Shown piece by piece: positions 1-7,014 of a DNA stretch of 18,958 nt. The notes below the pieces were generated by a model that was not told the origin of the DNA, made no database searches, and was given only the letters and a program-made list of their open reading frames with translations. A program made the position numbers and the translations under genes. Origin of the DNA: an uncultured Collinsella sp. Lineage in GTDB: Bacteria; Actinomycetota; Coriobacteriia; Coriobacteriales; Coriobacteriaceae. Every line of letters starts with the position of its first letter. Within the stretch, counting starts at the first letter, position 1. The DNA lies in assembly GCA_902478985.1 (NCBI GenBank), contig CABSNH010000016.1:1-18958 (forward strand), read 5' to 3'.

Positions 1-485
<485 letters not shown>

Positions 486-509
486 TCATACGCTGCTTGT
501 CGTGGTTTC

Positions 510-538
510 AGTATCCCCGCAAATAGGGCCTCGCTCAA
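510..538 (-). promoter_or_regulatory. Candidate sigma-70 promoter of the GH1 gene at 1-473
   Basis: On the minus strand TTGAGC (538-533) and GATACT (515-510) are separated by exactly 17 bases. Each hexamer matches 4 of 6 consensus positions. This would give a leader of about 30 bases before the ATG at 473. Promoter calls by eye are weak; the spacing is the best support. Confidence 0.35.
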
Positions 539-627
539 CGACAGCGGCGCAGGTCGACACTTCTTTTCGCACGCGGGCGCTCGACAGCCGCCCCCATCTG
601 ACACTTTTTGATACCCGCCTGCCCAAA

Positions 628-738
628 CCACCACAAAGGGGACAGGCACCTTTGTGGTGGTTTGGGGCGGTTTGTCTCGATCTGTAACAGGTAGAAACGA
701 TTTAGCCCGCTAGATGTTACAGATCGAGACAGAAGATT
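628..738. repeat. Intergenic palindrome cluster, copy A
   Basis: Two hairpins lie side by side. The first has perfect 12-bp arms CCACCACAAAGG (628-639) and CCTTTGTGGTGG (649-660) around a 9-base loop. The second has 17-bp perfect arms (673-689 and 715-731, core GTCTCGATCTGTAACA) around a 25-base loop. A close copy lies at 1969-2153. The architecture resembles REP/BIME elements dispersed between genes, and may also act as a bidirectional transcription stop. With the coding remnant at 739-798 it forms the left arm of a direct repeat around the ATPase gene. The rest of the 474-857 gap holds a candidate promoter, this cluster, the remnant and a purine-rich repeat. Confidence 0.85.
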
Positions 739-798
739 CTAGTCGCAGGCGATGTCGAGGTTCTTGCCGATGAGGCCTACGTAGCCGCCTTCGCCGGC
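739..798 (-). pseudogene. C-terminal remnant of a DUF4867-type gene
   Basis: On the minus strand this stretch translates as GGYVGLIGKNLDIACD followed by a stop. The intact DUF4867-type gene at 2162-2806 ends GGYVGLIGKNLDIAVD plus stop. The two DNA stretches differ at only a few positions and similarity ends abruptly near 794-800. No longer open frame extends to the right, so only about 20 codons of the gene remain. The differences show it is not a fresh exact duplication. It could be a leftover of a displaced allele or of an element that entered at the gene's 3' end. Confidence 0.8.
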
Positions 799-814
799 GG
801 GATATTTGACTGAA

Positions 815-849
815 TAGGAAAAAAAGGAAAAAATAGGAAAAAAAGGAAA
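815..849 (+). repeat. Tandem purine repeat carrying several Shine-Dalgarno-like AGGA motifs
   Basis: A 19-base unit (TAG, G, A7, GG, A6) at 815-833 is repeated at 834-849 and runs into AAAGGAGACTC just before the ATG at 858. It gives five consecutive AGGA-type motifs, only the last at proper spacing. Such A/G tracts can slip during replication and could tune translation of the ATPase gene. The run is strikingly AT-rich for this genome. Confidence 0.7.
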
Positions 850-857
850 GGAGACTC

Positions 858-1964
858 ATGACTGAAACCATCTTCTCCCCCTCATTTGGAAATCGCCCGT
901 CCTATCTGGTGGGACGCGGGAGCGTGATTTCGACATTCATCTCCGGCCTTGAGCAGGAGCCGGGCAATCGAGACCGGGCTATGCTCATGCTTGGCCAGCG
1001 AGGCAGCGGCAAAACGGTTCTGCTGTGGGAACTTGCCGATCGCGCACGCAAGCTCGGCTTTGTTGTCGCCACGCCCACCGTAGCCTCCGAGGATATGCTC
1101 GAGCGCATTGTTGAGAAGATCCAGGAAGCGGGCGAGCCCTACGCCAACAAGCATCGGCTCCCCAAACTTGCGGGCGGCAGCCTGAGCGTCTTCGGCTTCT
1201 CAGCCGGCCTTGAGTTCACGCGCGATGTGCAGGAAACCAAAAGCTTCCAGTTCAAGCTCACGCAGCTGGCGCGCAAGCTGACCGAGCAGGGACACGGCAT
1301 CCTCATCCTCATCGATGAGCTCCAGGCCAATTCGCCCGAGATCAGACAGCTCGTCACCGCCTATCAAGAGCTGGTCGGCGAGGGGCTCAACGTCGCGCTC
1401 GTCATGGCGGGCCTCCCGGGAGCAGTCTCCGCGACACTCAACGACCGCGTACTGACATTTCTCAACCGCGCACGCAAGGTCACGCTCGAACCGCTTTCAG
1501 TTGGAGATGTGGATGCCTACTATCAGCGAGCTTTCGAAGAGCTCGACCTTGATATTCCAGGCAATCTTCGGCTGGACGCTGCTCGCGCAACTCAGGGCTC
1601 GCCCTACATGCTGCAGCTCATCGGCTACAACATCGCCAATCGTTGCCAGGCAGGAGAACACGTAACGCCAGAGCAAGTCGACGGAGCAATCGAAGCGTCA
1701 AAGGCCGATTTCGAAAACGATGTGTGCGAAACGACGCTCGCCGCGCTATCGGACCAAGATGTTGCGTTTCTCGCTGCAATGACCGATGACGAAGCCGCCG
1801 TGTCTCGCATTTCTGATGTTGCGAAGCGCATGTCAGTCACACCGGACTACGCACAAAAGTATCGCCGGCGCCTCATCGACGCCGGCGTAATCGAACAGGC
1901 GCGCCGCGGTTACGTGCGCTTCGCCGTACCATATATGGCTGACTACCTGCGCAGCCAACTCTAG
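858..1964 (+). CDS. AAA-type P-loop ATPase of unknown role
   Basis: 368 residues. An N-terminal LVGRGSVI box (17-24) resembles the start of AAA_16/ORC-like ATPase domains. Walker A is GQRGSGKT (46-53), Walker B is ILILIDE (148-154), and a sensor-1-like strand ALVMAGLP lies at 180-187. The C-terminal part from about 290 (DVAKRMSVTPDYAQKYRRRL...AGVIEQ) looks like a winged helix, suggesting DNA or partner binding. The start has AAAGGAGACTC directly upstream. It is the only gene on this strand among minus-strand neighbours, is flanked by duplicated sequence (628-798 and 1969-2221) and uses less GC-biased codons than the metabolic genes, all suggesting it was acquired. No partner nuclease, toxin or transposase is adjacent, so a defence or mobility role cannot be assigned. 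Family call is firm, function is not. Confidence 0.88.
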   Translation: MTETIFSPSFGNRPSYLVGRGSVISTFISGLEQEPGNRDRAMLMLGQRGSGKTVLLWELADRARKLGFVVATPTVASEDMLERIVEKIQEAGEPYANKHRLPKLAGGSLSVFGFSAGLEFTRDVQETKSFQFKLTQLARKLTEQGHGILILIDELQANSPEIRQLVTAYQELVGEGLNVALVMAGLPGAVSATLNDRVLTFLNRARKVTLEPLSVGDVDAYYQRAFEELDLDIPGNLRLDAARATQGSPYMLQLIGYNIANRCQAGEHVTPEQVDGAIEASKADFENDVCETTLAALSDQDVAFLAAMTDDEAAVSRISDVAKRMSVTPDYAQKYRRRLIDAGVIEQARRGYVRFAVPYMADYLRSQL

Positions 1965-1968
1965 GCAG

Positions 1969-2153
1969 CCACCACAATGGGGACAGGCACCTTTGTGGTG
2001 GATTGGGGGCGGTTTGTCTCGATCTGTAACAGTTGGGCCGCCAAAATCGGGCGTGGTGTTACAGATTGAGATTGTTCGGTCTTTCCCCTGCAGTTTGTCT
2101 AAATCTGTAACAGGTAGAGACGATTTAGCCCGCCAGATGTTACAGATTGAGAC
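1969..2153. repeat. Intergenic palindrome cluster, copy B (with two large palindromes)
   Basis: Counterpart of the cluster at 628-738. The short hairpin has arms CCACCACAATGG (1969-1980) and CCTTTGTGGTGG (1990-2001), with one mismatch. Two large palindromes follow: 2016-2031 with 2057-2071, and 2097-2112 with 2138-2153, all built on the core CTGTAACA / TGTTACAG. Copy A has just one large palindrome, as if recombination between the two had removed about 81 bases. It sits between convergent genes (ATPase and DUF4867-type) and fills the whole 197-base gap, where it could serve as a two-way terminator. Confidence 0.85.
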
Positions 2154-2161
2154 GGAAGATT

Positions 2162-2806
2162 CTAGTCCACGGCGATGTCGAGGTTCTTGCCAATGAGGCC
2201 TACGTAGCCGCCTTCGGCAGCCTTGGGGCTGTCGGCGTGGCAGAGGACCCACTTGTCTGCCTTCCAGTAGCAGTAGCTGTCACCGGCGGCAGGCATGTCG
2301 GCCGCGGCCTCGGGGCGCGGACCATTGGTGCCGGCGGGAAGCGCTACCATCACCTGGAAGCCGCCTTCGTCGACCATGCAGGGCGTGTAGTGGAGCGTGG
2401 TGTTGAAGACCTCGACGACCGTACCCGCCGGCACGCGGAACGCCTTGACGCACGCAGTGTCGAGCTTGCCGTCCTCGATCTCCCAGCGATGCGCCACGAG
2501 CAGGATAAAGTCGCGGGCGCCCAGGTTGAATTCGCTGGCGCGATGATACTCCAAGCAGTTGAGCTGCGTGTTGTGGCCGTTGCACCAGCCCAGCTGGAAG
2601 GGACGGCCGCCAAACATGAGAAAGCCAAGCTTGTCGGCATCCTTGACGCCCTCGAGCTCCGGCGCGCTTGCTACGTACTTGCTGCCCTCGGGGATGGGCG
2701 TAGCGGAAAGCGCCCCGACGAGCGGAGCGGTCAGGTTGGACGAAACGTCGTTCCACACGCGGCCATAAGATTTGAACTCGGGATCTGATACAGAGTAGAT
2801 ATGCAT
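2162..2806 (-). CDS. DUF4867-family protein (cupin-like, probable carbohydrate-related)
   Basis: 214 residues starting MHIYSVSDPEFKSYG; AGGAG lies five bases before the ATG at 2806. A longer in-frame extension upstream is rejected because it lacks a ribosome site and runs through the luxS terminator. I recognise the DUF4867 pattern from the start, the central LEYHRASEFNLGARDFIL, the VPAGTVVEVF segment and the LHYTPC...VALPAGTNGP block. EYHRASE followed by beta-rich sequence suggests a cupin-type fold with possible metal binding, but this is inference. The family is often seen near sugar-isomerase genes; its reaction is unknown to me. It lies downstream of luxS behind a terminator, so it is probably a separate unit. 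Its last 20 codons are duplicated at 739-798. Confidence 0.8.
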   Translation of the reverse strand: MHIYSVSDPEFKSYGRVWNDVSSNLTAPLVGALSATPIPEGSKYVASAPELEGVKDADKLGFLMFGGRPFQLGWCNGHNTQLNCLEYHRASEFNLGARDFILLVAHRWEIEDGKLDTACVKAFRVPAGTVVEVFNTTLHYTPCMVDEGGFQVMVALPAGTNGPRPEAAADMPAAGDSYCYWKADKWVLCHADSPKAAEGGYVGLIGKNLDIAVD

Positions 2807-2880
2807 GCTCGCTCCTGTTCGTTTATGTGACAGTATGAACATTCTAGAACTATCTCGTTCCGTTTTGAGCGCCCAGCATG

Positions 2881-2911
2881 AAAAAGCGCCCCACAAAGAG
2901 CGGGAGCGCTT
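2881..2911 (-). terminator. Rho-independent terminator of luxS
   Basis: Read on the minus strand: a stem formed by 2911-2902 and 2892-2884 (AAGCGCTCCC / GGGGCGCTT, one bulged base) with a 9-base loop, followed by five T (2885-2881). It begins about 30 bases after the luxS stop codon. Confidence 0.8.
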
Positions 2912-2941
2912 CTGGCGCAAACGCTATTCCTACCAGCAGCC

Positions 2942-3430
2942 TTACGCCTGCTGATAGTGCAGGTGCTTCTCGTCGATATCGGCCAGGTCGCGGTCGAGGT
3001 AGCGGCGCGCGAGCCAGTTAGCCATGGGAAGGTTCTGGTCCAGATAGTTGCCGCACTCCTCGGGAGCGGCACCGGGGACATCGCCCTCAAAGCCAGCAAC
3101 GAACTCAAACAGCTCACGCACGAGCGGCAGGACCTCCTCGCTCGTCACCTCGCCAAACACGACGAGGTAAAAGCCCGTGCGGCAGCCCATGGGGCCAAAG
3201 TAGACAATGCGGCTCGACCACTCGGCGTGGTTGCGAAGGAACGTCGCGCCCAGGTGCTCGATGGTATGGCACTCGGCCGTGTTCATGACCGGCTCCTTGT
3301 TGGGCGTGGTCAGGCGCAGATCAAAGGTGGTGACAGCGGCGCCGGTCGCCGGATCGCGGTCAATGCGGCTCACATACACGCCGGGCTCAAGCAGCAGATG
3401 GTCAACGGAAAAACTCGCGATGCGCTCCAT
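2942..3430 (-). CDS. luxS: S-ribosylhomocysteine lyase
   Basis: 162 residues, the usual LuxS length. It cleaves S-ribosylhomocysteine to homocysteine and 4,5-dihydroxy-2,3-pentanedione, the AI-2 precursor, in the activated methyl cycle. The zinc site is complete: HTIEH gives H55 and H59, with E57 as catalytic base, and C126 lies in EECGNYLDQNLP. The catalytic cysteine is C83 in GPMGCRTGFYL. The start has GAGAGGA six bases upstream. It is bounded by its own terminator (2881-2911) and by hairpins and a candidate promoter upstream (3452-3572), so it is probably monocistronic. No pfs (nucleosidase) or metabolic partner is beside it, and no AI-2 uptake gene is in the window. Very secure. Confidence 0.98.
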   Translation of the reverse strand: MERIASFSVDHLLLEPGVYVSRIDRDPATGAAVTTFDLRLTTPNKEPVMNTAECHTIEHLGATFLRNHAEWSSRIVYFGPMGCRTGFYLVVFGEVTSEEVLPLVRELFEFVAGFEGDVPGAAPEECGNYLDQNLPMANWLARRYLDRDLADIDEKHLHYQQA

Positions 3431-3451
3431 GGCAGATCCTCTCGGTAGTCA

Positions 3452-3526
3452 ATTTGGGACGGGGCTCTTTTAGCTGGTTCGAATGGTCGCACTAATCATA
3501 CCAGTCAAAAAAGCCCCGTCCCAAAT
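3452..3526. repeat. Long perfect inverted repeat upstream of luxS
   Basis: Arms ATTTGGGACGGGGCT (3452-3466) and AGCCCCGTCCCAAAT (3512-3526) are perfectly complementary over 15 bp around a 45-base loop. With the hairpin at 3534-3572, the GGGACGGGG motif occurs four times in alternating orientation, so alternative pairings are possible. The candidate luxS -10 lies inside the loop. Confidence 0.8.
3495..3524 (-). promoter_or_regulatory. Candidate extended -10 promoter of luxS
   Basis: On the minus strand TGGTATGAT (3503-3495) is an extended -10 (TGnTATGAT). TTGGGA (3524-3519) is a possible -35 with an 18-base spacer. The leader to the luxS ATG would be about 60 bases and would include the second arm of the inverted repeat. 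Confidence 0.4.
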
Positions 3527-3533
3527 AAGCTAC

Positions 3534-3572
3534 CTGGGGCGGGGATCAATGAGTTTTTAATCCCCGTCCCAG
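3534..3572 (-). terminator. Terminator-like hairpin after the FGGY kinase gene
   Basis: Arms CTGGGGCGGGGAT (3534-3546) and ATCCCCGTCCCAG (3560-3572) pair over 13 bp with one G-U wobble. It starts 10 bases after the kinase stop codon. There is no T run directly behind it; the next T6 tract comes after the following GGGACGGGG arm (3511-3506), so termination may need the second hairpin. Confidence 0.6.
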
Positions 3573-3582
3573 AAAAATCATG

Positions 3583-5073
3583 CTAGGCAGTGTAGGCAAT
3601 CGTTGATTTGACAGCGTGGCGCCAGCCGGCGATCTTTTTGGTGCGTTCGTCGGCGGTCATGGCGGGCTCCACGATGCCGCGGGCCCCGTAGACGTCGACG
3701 ACATCGCGCGTGTACATGCCCAGCGCAATGCCGCAGGCCCAGGCCGCACCCAAGCCGCTCATCTCATCGTTGCTCGCGATGCGGATGGGCGAGCCAACCA
3801 AGTCGCTCTCAAACTGCATCAGGTACGCGTCGCGCGTGGGACCGCCATCAACACGAAGCTCGGCCAGCGCCGCACCCGAATCCTCGACCATCGCATCGAT
3901 CACGTCGAAGATCTGATAGGCGATCGACTCGTCGGCGGCCTTCACGAACTCCGCGCGACCCGTGGTGCGCGTCATGCCAAAGACGCAGCCCTCGGCGTCA
4001 CTCGCCCAGTGCGGCGCGCCCAAACCGGTAAACGCCGGCACAAAGTAGACGCGGCTCGCCGGATTGGCGGCGTAGCACAGGTCGGTAACCTCCTCGGGGT
4101 TATTGATGAGCTCCAGATCATCGCGCAGCCACGTCTTGACGGCGCCGGCGTAGCTCACGTTGCCCTCGAGCACGTACTCGGTCACGCCGTCCATACGCCA
4201 TGCGAGCGAGCTCGAAAGCCCGTGCGAGCTGGCGACGAACTCGTCGCCGACGTTCATCATGACCGAGCTGCCGGTGCCATAGGTCGCCTTGGCCATACCG
4301 CGGCTGTGGCAACCCTGCGCGAACAAGGCCGCATGGCTGTCGCCGAGCACGCCGTGAATGGGCACGGGTGCCGGCAAAAAGCCGCCCAGATCCGTCGTGC
4401 CGAACAGGCCGTCCGAATCGGTCACCTGCGGCAGGCAGGCCACGTCGACGCCAAAGGCCTCGCACACCGGCTCGCTCCAGCAGCCACGGCGCAGGTCAAA
4501 GAGCTGCGTGCGGCTGGCGTTGGACCAGTCACAGCGGAACTCCGCGCCGCCCGTGAGCGTCCAGACCACCCAGGCATCGATGGTGCCCAGGCACAGCTCG
4601 CCCGCTGCCGCGGCCTCGGCAGCCGCGGGAACGTTCGCGAGAATCCAGGCCATCTTGCCCGCCGGATAGTAGGGCGAGAGTACCAGACCCGTCGTGTCGC
4701 GCACCAGGTCGGCCACACCCTCGCGCGCGGCCAGCTTGTCGCACAGCTCGCGGGCGCGGGCGCACTGCCACACCACGGCGTCGCACAGCGGCTCGCCCGT
4801 CGTGCGGTTCCAGGCAACGGTGGTCTCGCGCTGGTTGGAGATGCCGATGCCGGCGACGTCGGCCGGGTCGACCCCGGTCTCCTCCACCACGGCACGCGCC
4901 ACGGCCAGCACATTGGCGGCAATCTCGGCCGGATCATGGCTCACCCAGCCGGCCTCGTTGACGATCTGGCGATGCGAACGGTCGGCACGATGAATCAGAT
5001 GGCCGCCCTCGTCCACCAGCAGCGCCTTGGTGCCCTGCGTGGATTGATCGATTCCGATGATGTATTTGCTCAT
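3583..5073 (-). CDS. FGGY-family carbohydrate kinase, glycerol-kinase-like
   Basis: 496 residues from the ATG at 5073 (MSKYIIGIDQSTQGTK), chosen because GGGAG sits at good spacing and the length fits GlpK. FGGY kinases transfer phosphate from ATP to a polyol or ketose. Residues equivalent to the E. coli GlpK glycerol contacts are visible at nearly identical numbers: R82 and E83 (SNQRETTV), W102 (VVWQC), Y135 (LSPYYPAGK) and D245 (GVLGDSHAAL). The GlpK F270 position is serine (YGTGSSVMMN, S270), and the usual GDQQAA is GDSHAA. The adenosine-binding GGPTRDAYLMQ is present. So the fold and phosphate chemistry are clear but glycerol as substrate is doubtful. It lies 171 bases downstream of the split transketolase on the same strand, which suggests it phosphorylates the isomerase product in a shared pathway. 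Confidence 0.93.
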   Translation of the reverse strand: MSKYIIGIDQSTQGTKALLVDEGGHLIHRADRSHRQIVNEAGWVSHDPAEIAANVLAVARAVVEETGVDPADVAGIGISNQRETTVAWNRTTGEPLCDAVVWQCARARELCDKLAAREGVADLVRDTTGLVLSPYYPAGKMAWILANVPAAAEAAAAGELCLGTIDAWVVWTLTGGAEFRCDWSNASRTQLFDLRRGCWSEPVCEAFGVDVACLPQVTDSDGLFGTTDLGGFLPAPVPIHGVLGDSHAALFAQGCHSRGMAKATYGTGSSVMMNVGDEFVASSHGLSSSLAWRMDGVTEYVLEGNVSYAGAVKTWLRDDLELINNPEEVTDLCYAANPASRVYFVPAFTGLGAPHWASDAEGCVFGMTRTTGRAEFVKAADESIAYQIFDVIDAMVEDSGAALAELRVDGGPTRDAYLMQFESDLVGSPIRIASNDEMSGLGAAWACGIALGMYTRDVVDVYGARGIVEPAMTADERTKKIAGWRHAVKSTIAYTA

Positions 5074-5244
5074 GTACTCTCCCATTCCTTCCGCCAAATC
5101 AAAGACAGCCTGGCGGACAAGGAGCGAGCGGCCGTCAAGTGCCGCAGATTGCTGTGAAAGAGGAGCGCAGCGTACTCTGCGTACGCAAGCGACGGTTTGA
5201 ACGGCAAGGTGCGGTGCTTGGCGGCCGCGCAGCGTCTGTGTCTA

Positions 5245-6183
5245 CTAGTTGCCGAGGAACTCGGCGACCGTCTTGGCAATGCCTTCGCCGGTGAGGCCGT
5301 AGTGTGCAAATACCTCGGGGCTCGTGCCGGTGATGACCGGCGCGTCGGGCAGGGAGAGGCACTTGACCGGACGCGGGCAATGCTCGCCCACCACCTGCGC
5401 GACCATGGAACCCAGGCCGCCGAAGGGGCTGTGCTCCTCGACGGTCACGACAGCGCGCGTGGCACCGGCGGCCTCAATCACGGCCTCGGCGTCGAGCGGC
5501 TTGACGCAGTACATGTCGAGCACCGTCGCCGAGATGCCCTGCTCGGCCAGCAGGTCGGCGGCGTCCACGGCATGGCGGACCATCTCGCCGGTGGCGACGA
5601 GCGTCACATCGGTGCCGCGGCGCACCCAGGTGGCGCGATCCATCTGGAACGGGCACTCGTCCTCGGTGTACACGTCCTCGACCGGGTTGCGGCCCACGCG
5701 GATGTAAGCCGGCTTGTTATCGGCTACCAGGGCGCGCACGAGCTCGGCGGTCTGGAAGCGATCACTCGGCAGATACACGCGCATGTTGGGAATCGCGCTC
5801 ATGGCGGCGATATCCTGCGCGGAGTGATGGCTCATACCCAGGGCGCCGTAGGACACGCCGCCCGAGATGCCGATGAGCTTGACGTTGGTGTTGGAGTACG
5901 AAACGTCGACTTTGCACTGCTCATACGAGCGCGTGGTCACAAAGGACGCCGGCGAAGCGGCCCAGGCCTTCTTGCCGCACGAAGCCATACCGGCAGCGAT
6001 GCTCACCAGGTCCTGCTCGGCAATGCCGACCTCAACGGACTGCTGGGGATACTGATCAAAGAACGGCGTGAGCGACGCGGAGCCACGGGAGTCGGAGCAC
6101 AGGACGACGATGTCCTTATCGGTCTTCGCGGCCTCGAGCAGCGCGTCGCAGATAACCTTGCGATTGGCGATCTTGTTAGCCAT
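5245..6183 (-). CDS. Transketolase, C-terminal subunit (split transketolase)
   Basis: 312 residues, beginning MANKIANRKVICDALLEAAK, with AAGGAGG six bases before the ATG at 6183. This covers the pyrimidine-binding and C-terminal domains of transketolase. The catalytic glutamate that activates the thiamine diphosphate ring is E56 in VEVGIAEQDLVSIAAGMA; the GMSHHSAQDIA segment (H119, H120) and the C-terminal SPFGGLG block are also present. With the preceding gene it forms a two-protein transketolase that moves two-carbon ketol units from a ketose phosphate to an aldose phosphate. It overlaps the N-subunit gene by 8 bases, with its ribosome site inside that gene, implying translational coupling and equal stoichiometry. 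Confidence 0.95.
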   Translation of the reverse strand: MANKIANRKVICDALLEAAKTDKDIVVLCSDSRGSASLTPFFDQYPQQSVEVGIAEQDLVSIAAGMASCGKKAWAASPASFVTTRSYEQCKVDVSYSNTNVKLIGISGGVSYGALGMSHHSAQDIAAMSAIPNMRVYLPSDRFQTAELVRALVADNKPAYIRVGRNPVEDVYTEDECPFQMDRATWVRRGTDVTLVATGEMVRHAVDAADLLAEQGISATVLDMYCVKPLDAEAVIEAAGATRAVVTVEEHSPFGGLGSMVAQVVGEHCPRPVKCLSLPDAPVITGTSPEVFAHYGLTGEGIAKTVAEFLGN

Positions 6184-7012
6184 TGATGGCCTCCTTATGG
6201 GCAGCGAAATCGGCGATGATCTGGGCATATTCCTCATCGTTGGGCAGGTGATGATGCCAGCTAGCCTTGTCCTCCATGACGGACGAGCCGTAGCCCTTCA
6301 CCGTGTTGAGGATGATGACCGTGGGTTTACCCTTGGTCTCGGCAGCAAGCGTCAGCGCAGCGTCAATAGCCTGGACGTCGTTGCCCGGAATGGAAAGCAC
6401 GTTCCAACCGAAGGCGGCCCAGCGCTCTTCCTGGCTGTCCTGCTTCATGACGTCCTCGGTGCTGCCGCTAATCTGCAGGCGGTTGCGGTCCACGAGCGCG
6501 CACAGGTTATCGAGCTGGTAGTTGCCGCCGCTCATGGCGCCCTCCCAGACCGAGCCCTCGGCAAGCTCGCCGTCGCCCATGATGGTGTAGACGCGGTAGT
6601 CGCGGCCGTCCATCTTGCCGGCGAGCGCCATGCCCACGGCAACGGGCAGGCCGTGACCCAGCGAGCCCGAGTTCATCTCGATGCCCTTGAGCTTGTTGTT
6701 GGGGTGGCCGATGTAGGGGCTGCCGAACTTGGAGAAGCGGGCCTTGACGTCATCGAGGTCAAGATAGCCCTCGTGGCAGAGCACCGCGTAGTAGGCCTCC
6801 ATAGCATGGCCCTTGGAGAGCACGAAGCGGTCGCGATTGGGATCGTCGACGGTCTCGGGCGAAATGTTGAGGTGGTTGGCATAGAGGGTCATGAGGGCGT
6901 CAATCACCGACATGTCGCCGCCGATGTGGCCGCCGGCGCCAGCCATGATGATATCGACGCAATCGCGGCGAAGGTCCCAACGCAGGGACTCAAGCTCTTC
7001 GATAGTTGCCAT
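6176..7012 (-). CDS. Transketolase, N-terminal subunit (split transketolase)
   Basis: 278 residues with GAGGAG upstream of the ATG at 7012. It carries the pyrophosphate-binding domain: the thiamine diphosphate/Mg motif starts GDGE (146-149) and ends at N177 in VDRNRLQ. Substrate and cofactor histidines are seen in GGHIGG (H29), LSKGHA (H69), YIGHP (H103) and GSLGHG (H120). It starts two bases after the isomerase stop codon and overlaps the C-subunit gene. Split transketolases of this type are usually dedicated to special sugar routes in anaerobes and actinobacteria rather than being the housekeeping enzyme. The combined length with its partner is about 590 residues, shorter than a one-piece transketolase of about 660. 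Confidence 0.95.
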   Translation of the reverse strand: MATIEELESLRWDLRRDCVDIIMAGAGGHIGGDMSVIDALMTLYANHLNISPETVDDPNRDRFVLSKGHAMEAYYAVLCHEGYLDLDDVKARFSKFGSPYIGHPNNKLKGIEMNSGSLGHGLPVAVGMALAGKMDGRDYRVYTIMGDGELAEGSVWEGAMSGGNYQLDNLCALVDRNRLQISGSTEDVMKQDSQEERWAAFGWNVLSIPGNDVQAIDAALTLAAETKGKPTVIILNTVKGYGSSVMEDKASWHHHLPNDEEYAQIIADFAAHKEAING

Positions 7013-7014
7013 TT

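Noticed and set aside
815..849. CRISPR-like repeat
   Set aside because: Two contiguous low-complexity units without spacers; no CRISPR array or cas gene in the window.
858..1964. Transposition helper ATPase (IstB/TniB type) or phage defence gene
   Set aside because: No transposase, nuclease or other partner adjacent, and the motifs do not distinguish these from other AAA-type ATPases.
2147..2788. Plus-strand frame opposite the DUF4867-type gene
   Set aside because: Shadow frame; the minus-strand protein matches a known family and has a good ribosome site.
3616..5157. Long open frame on the plus strand opposite the FGGY kinase
   Set aside because: It mirrors the real gene in a GC-rich codon pattern, has no recognisable domain (Arg/His/Ala-rich), and the minus-strand protein is clearly conserved.
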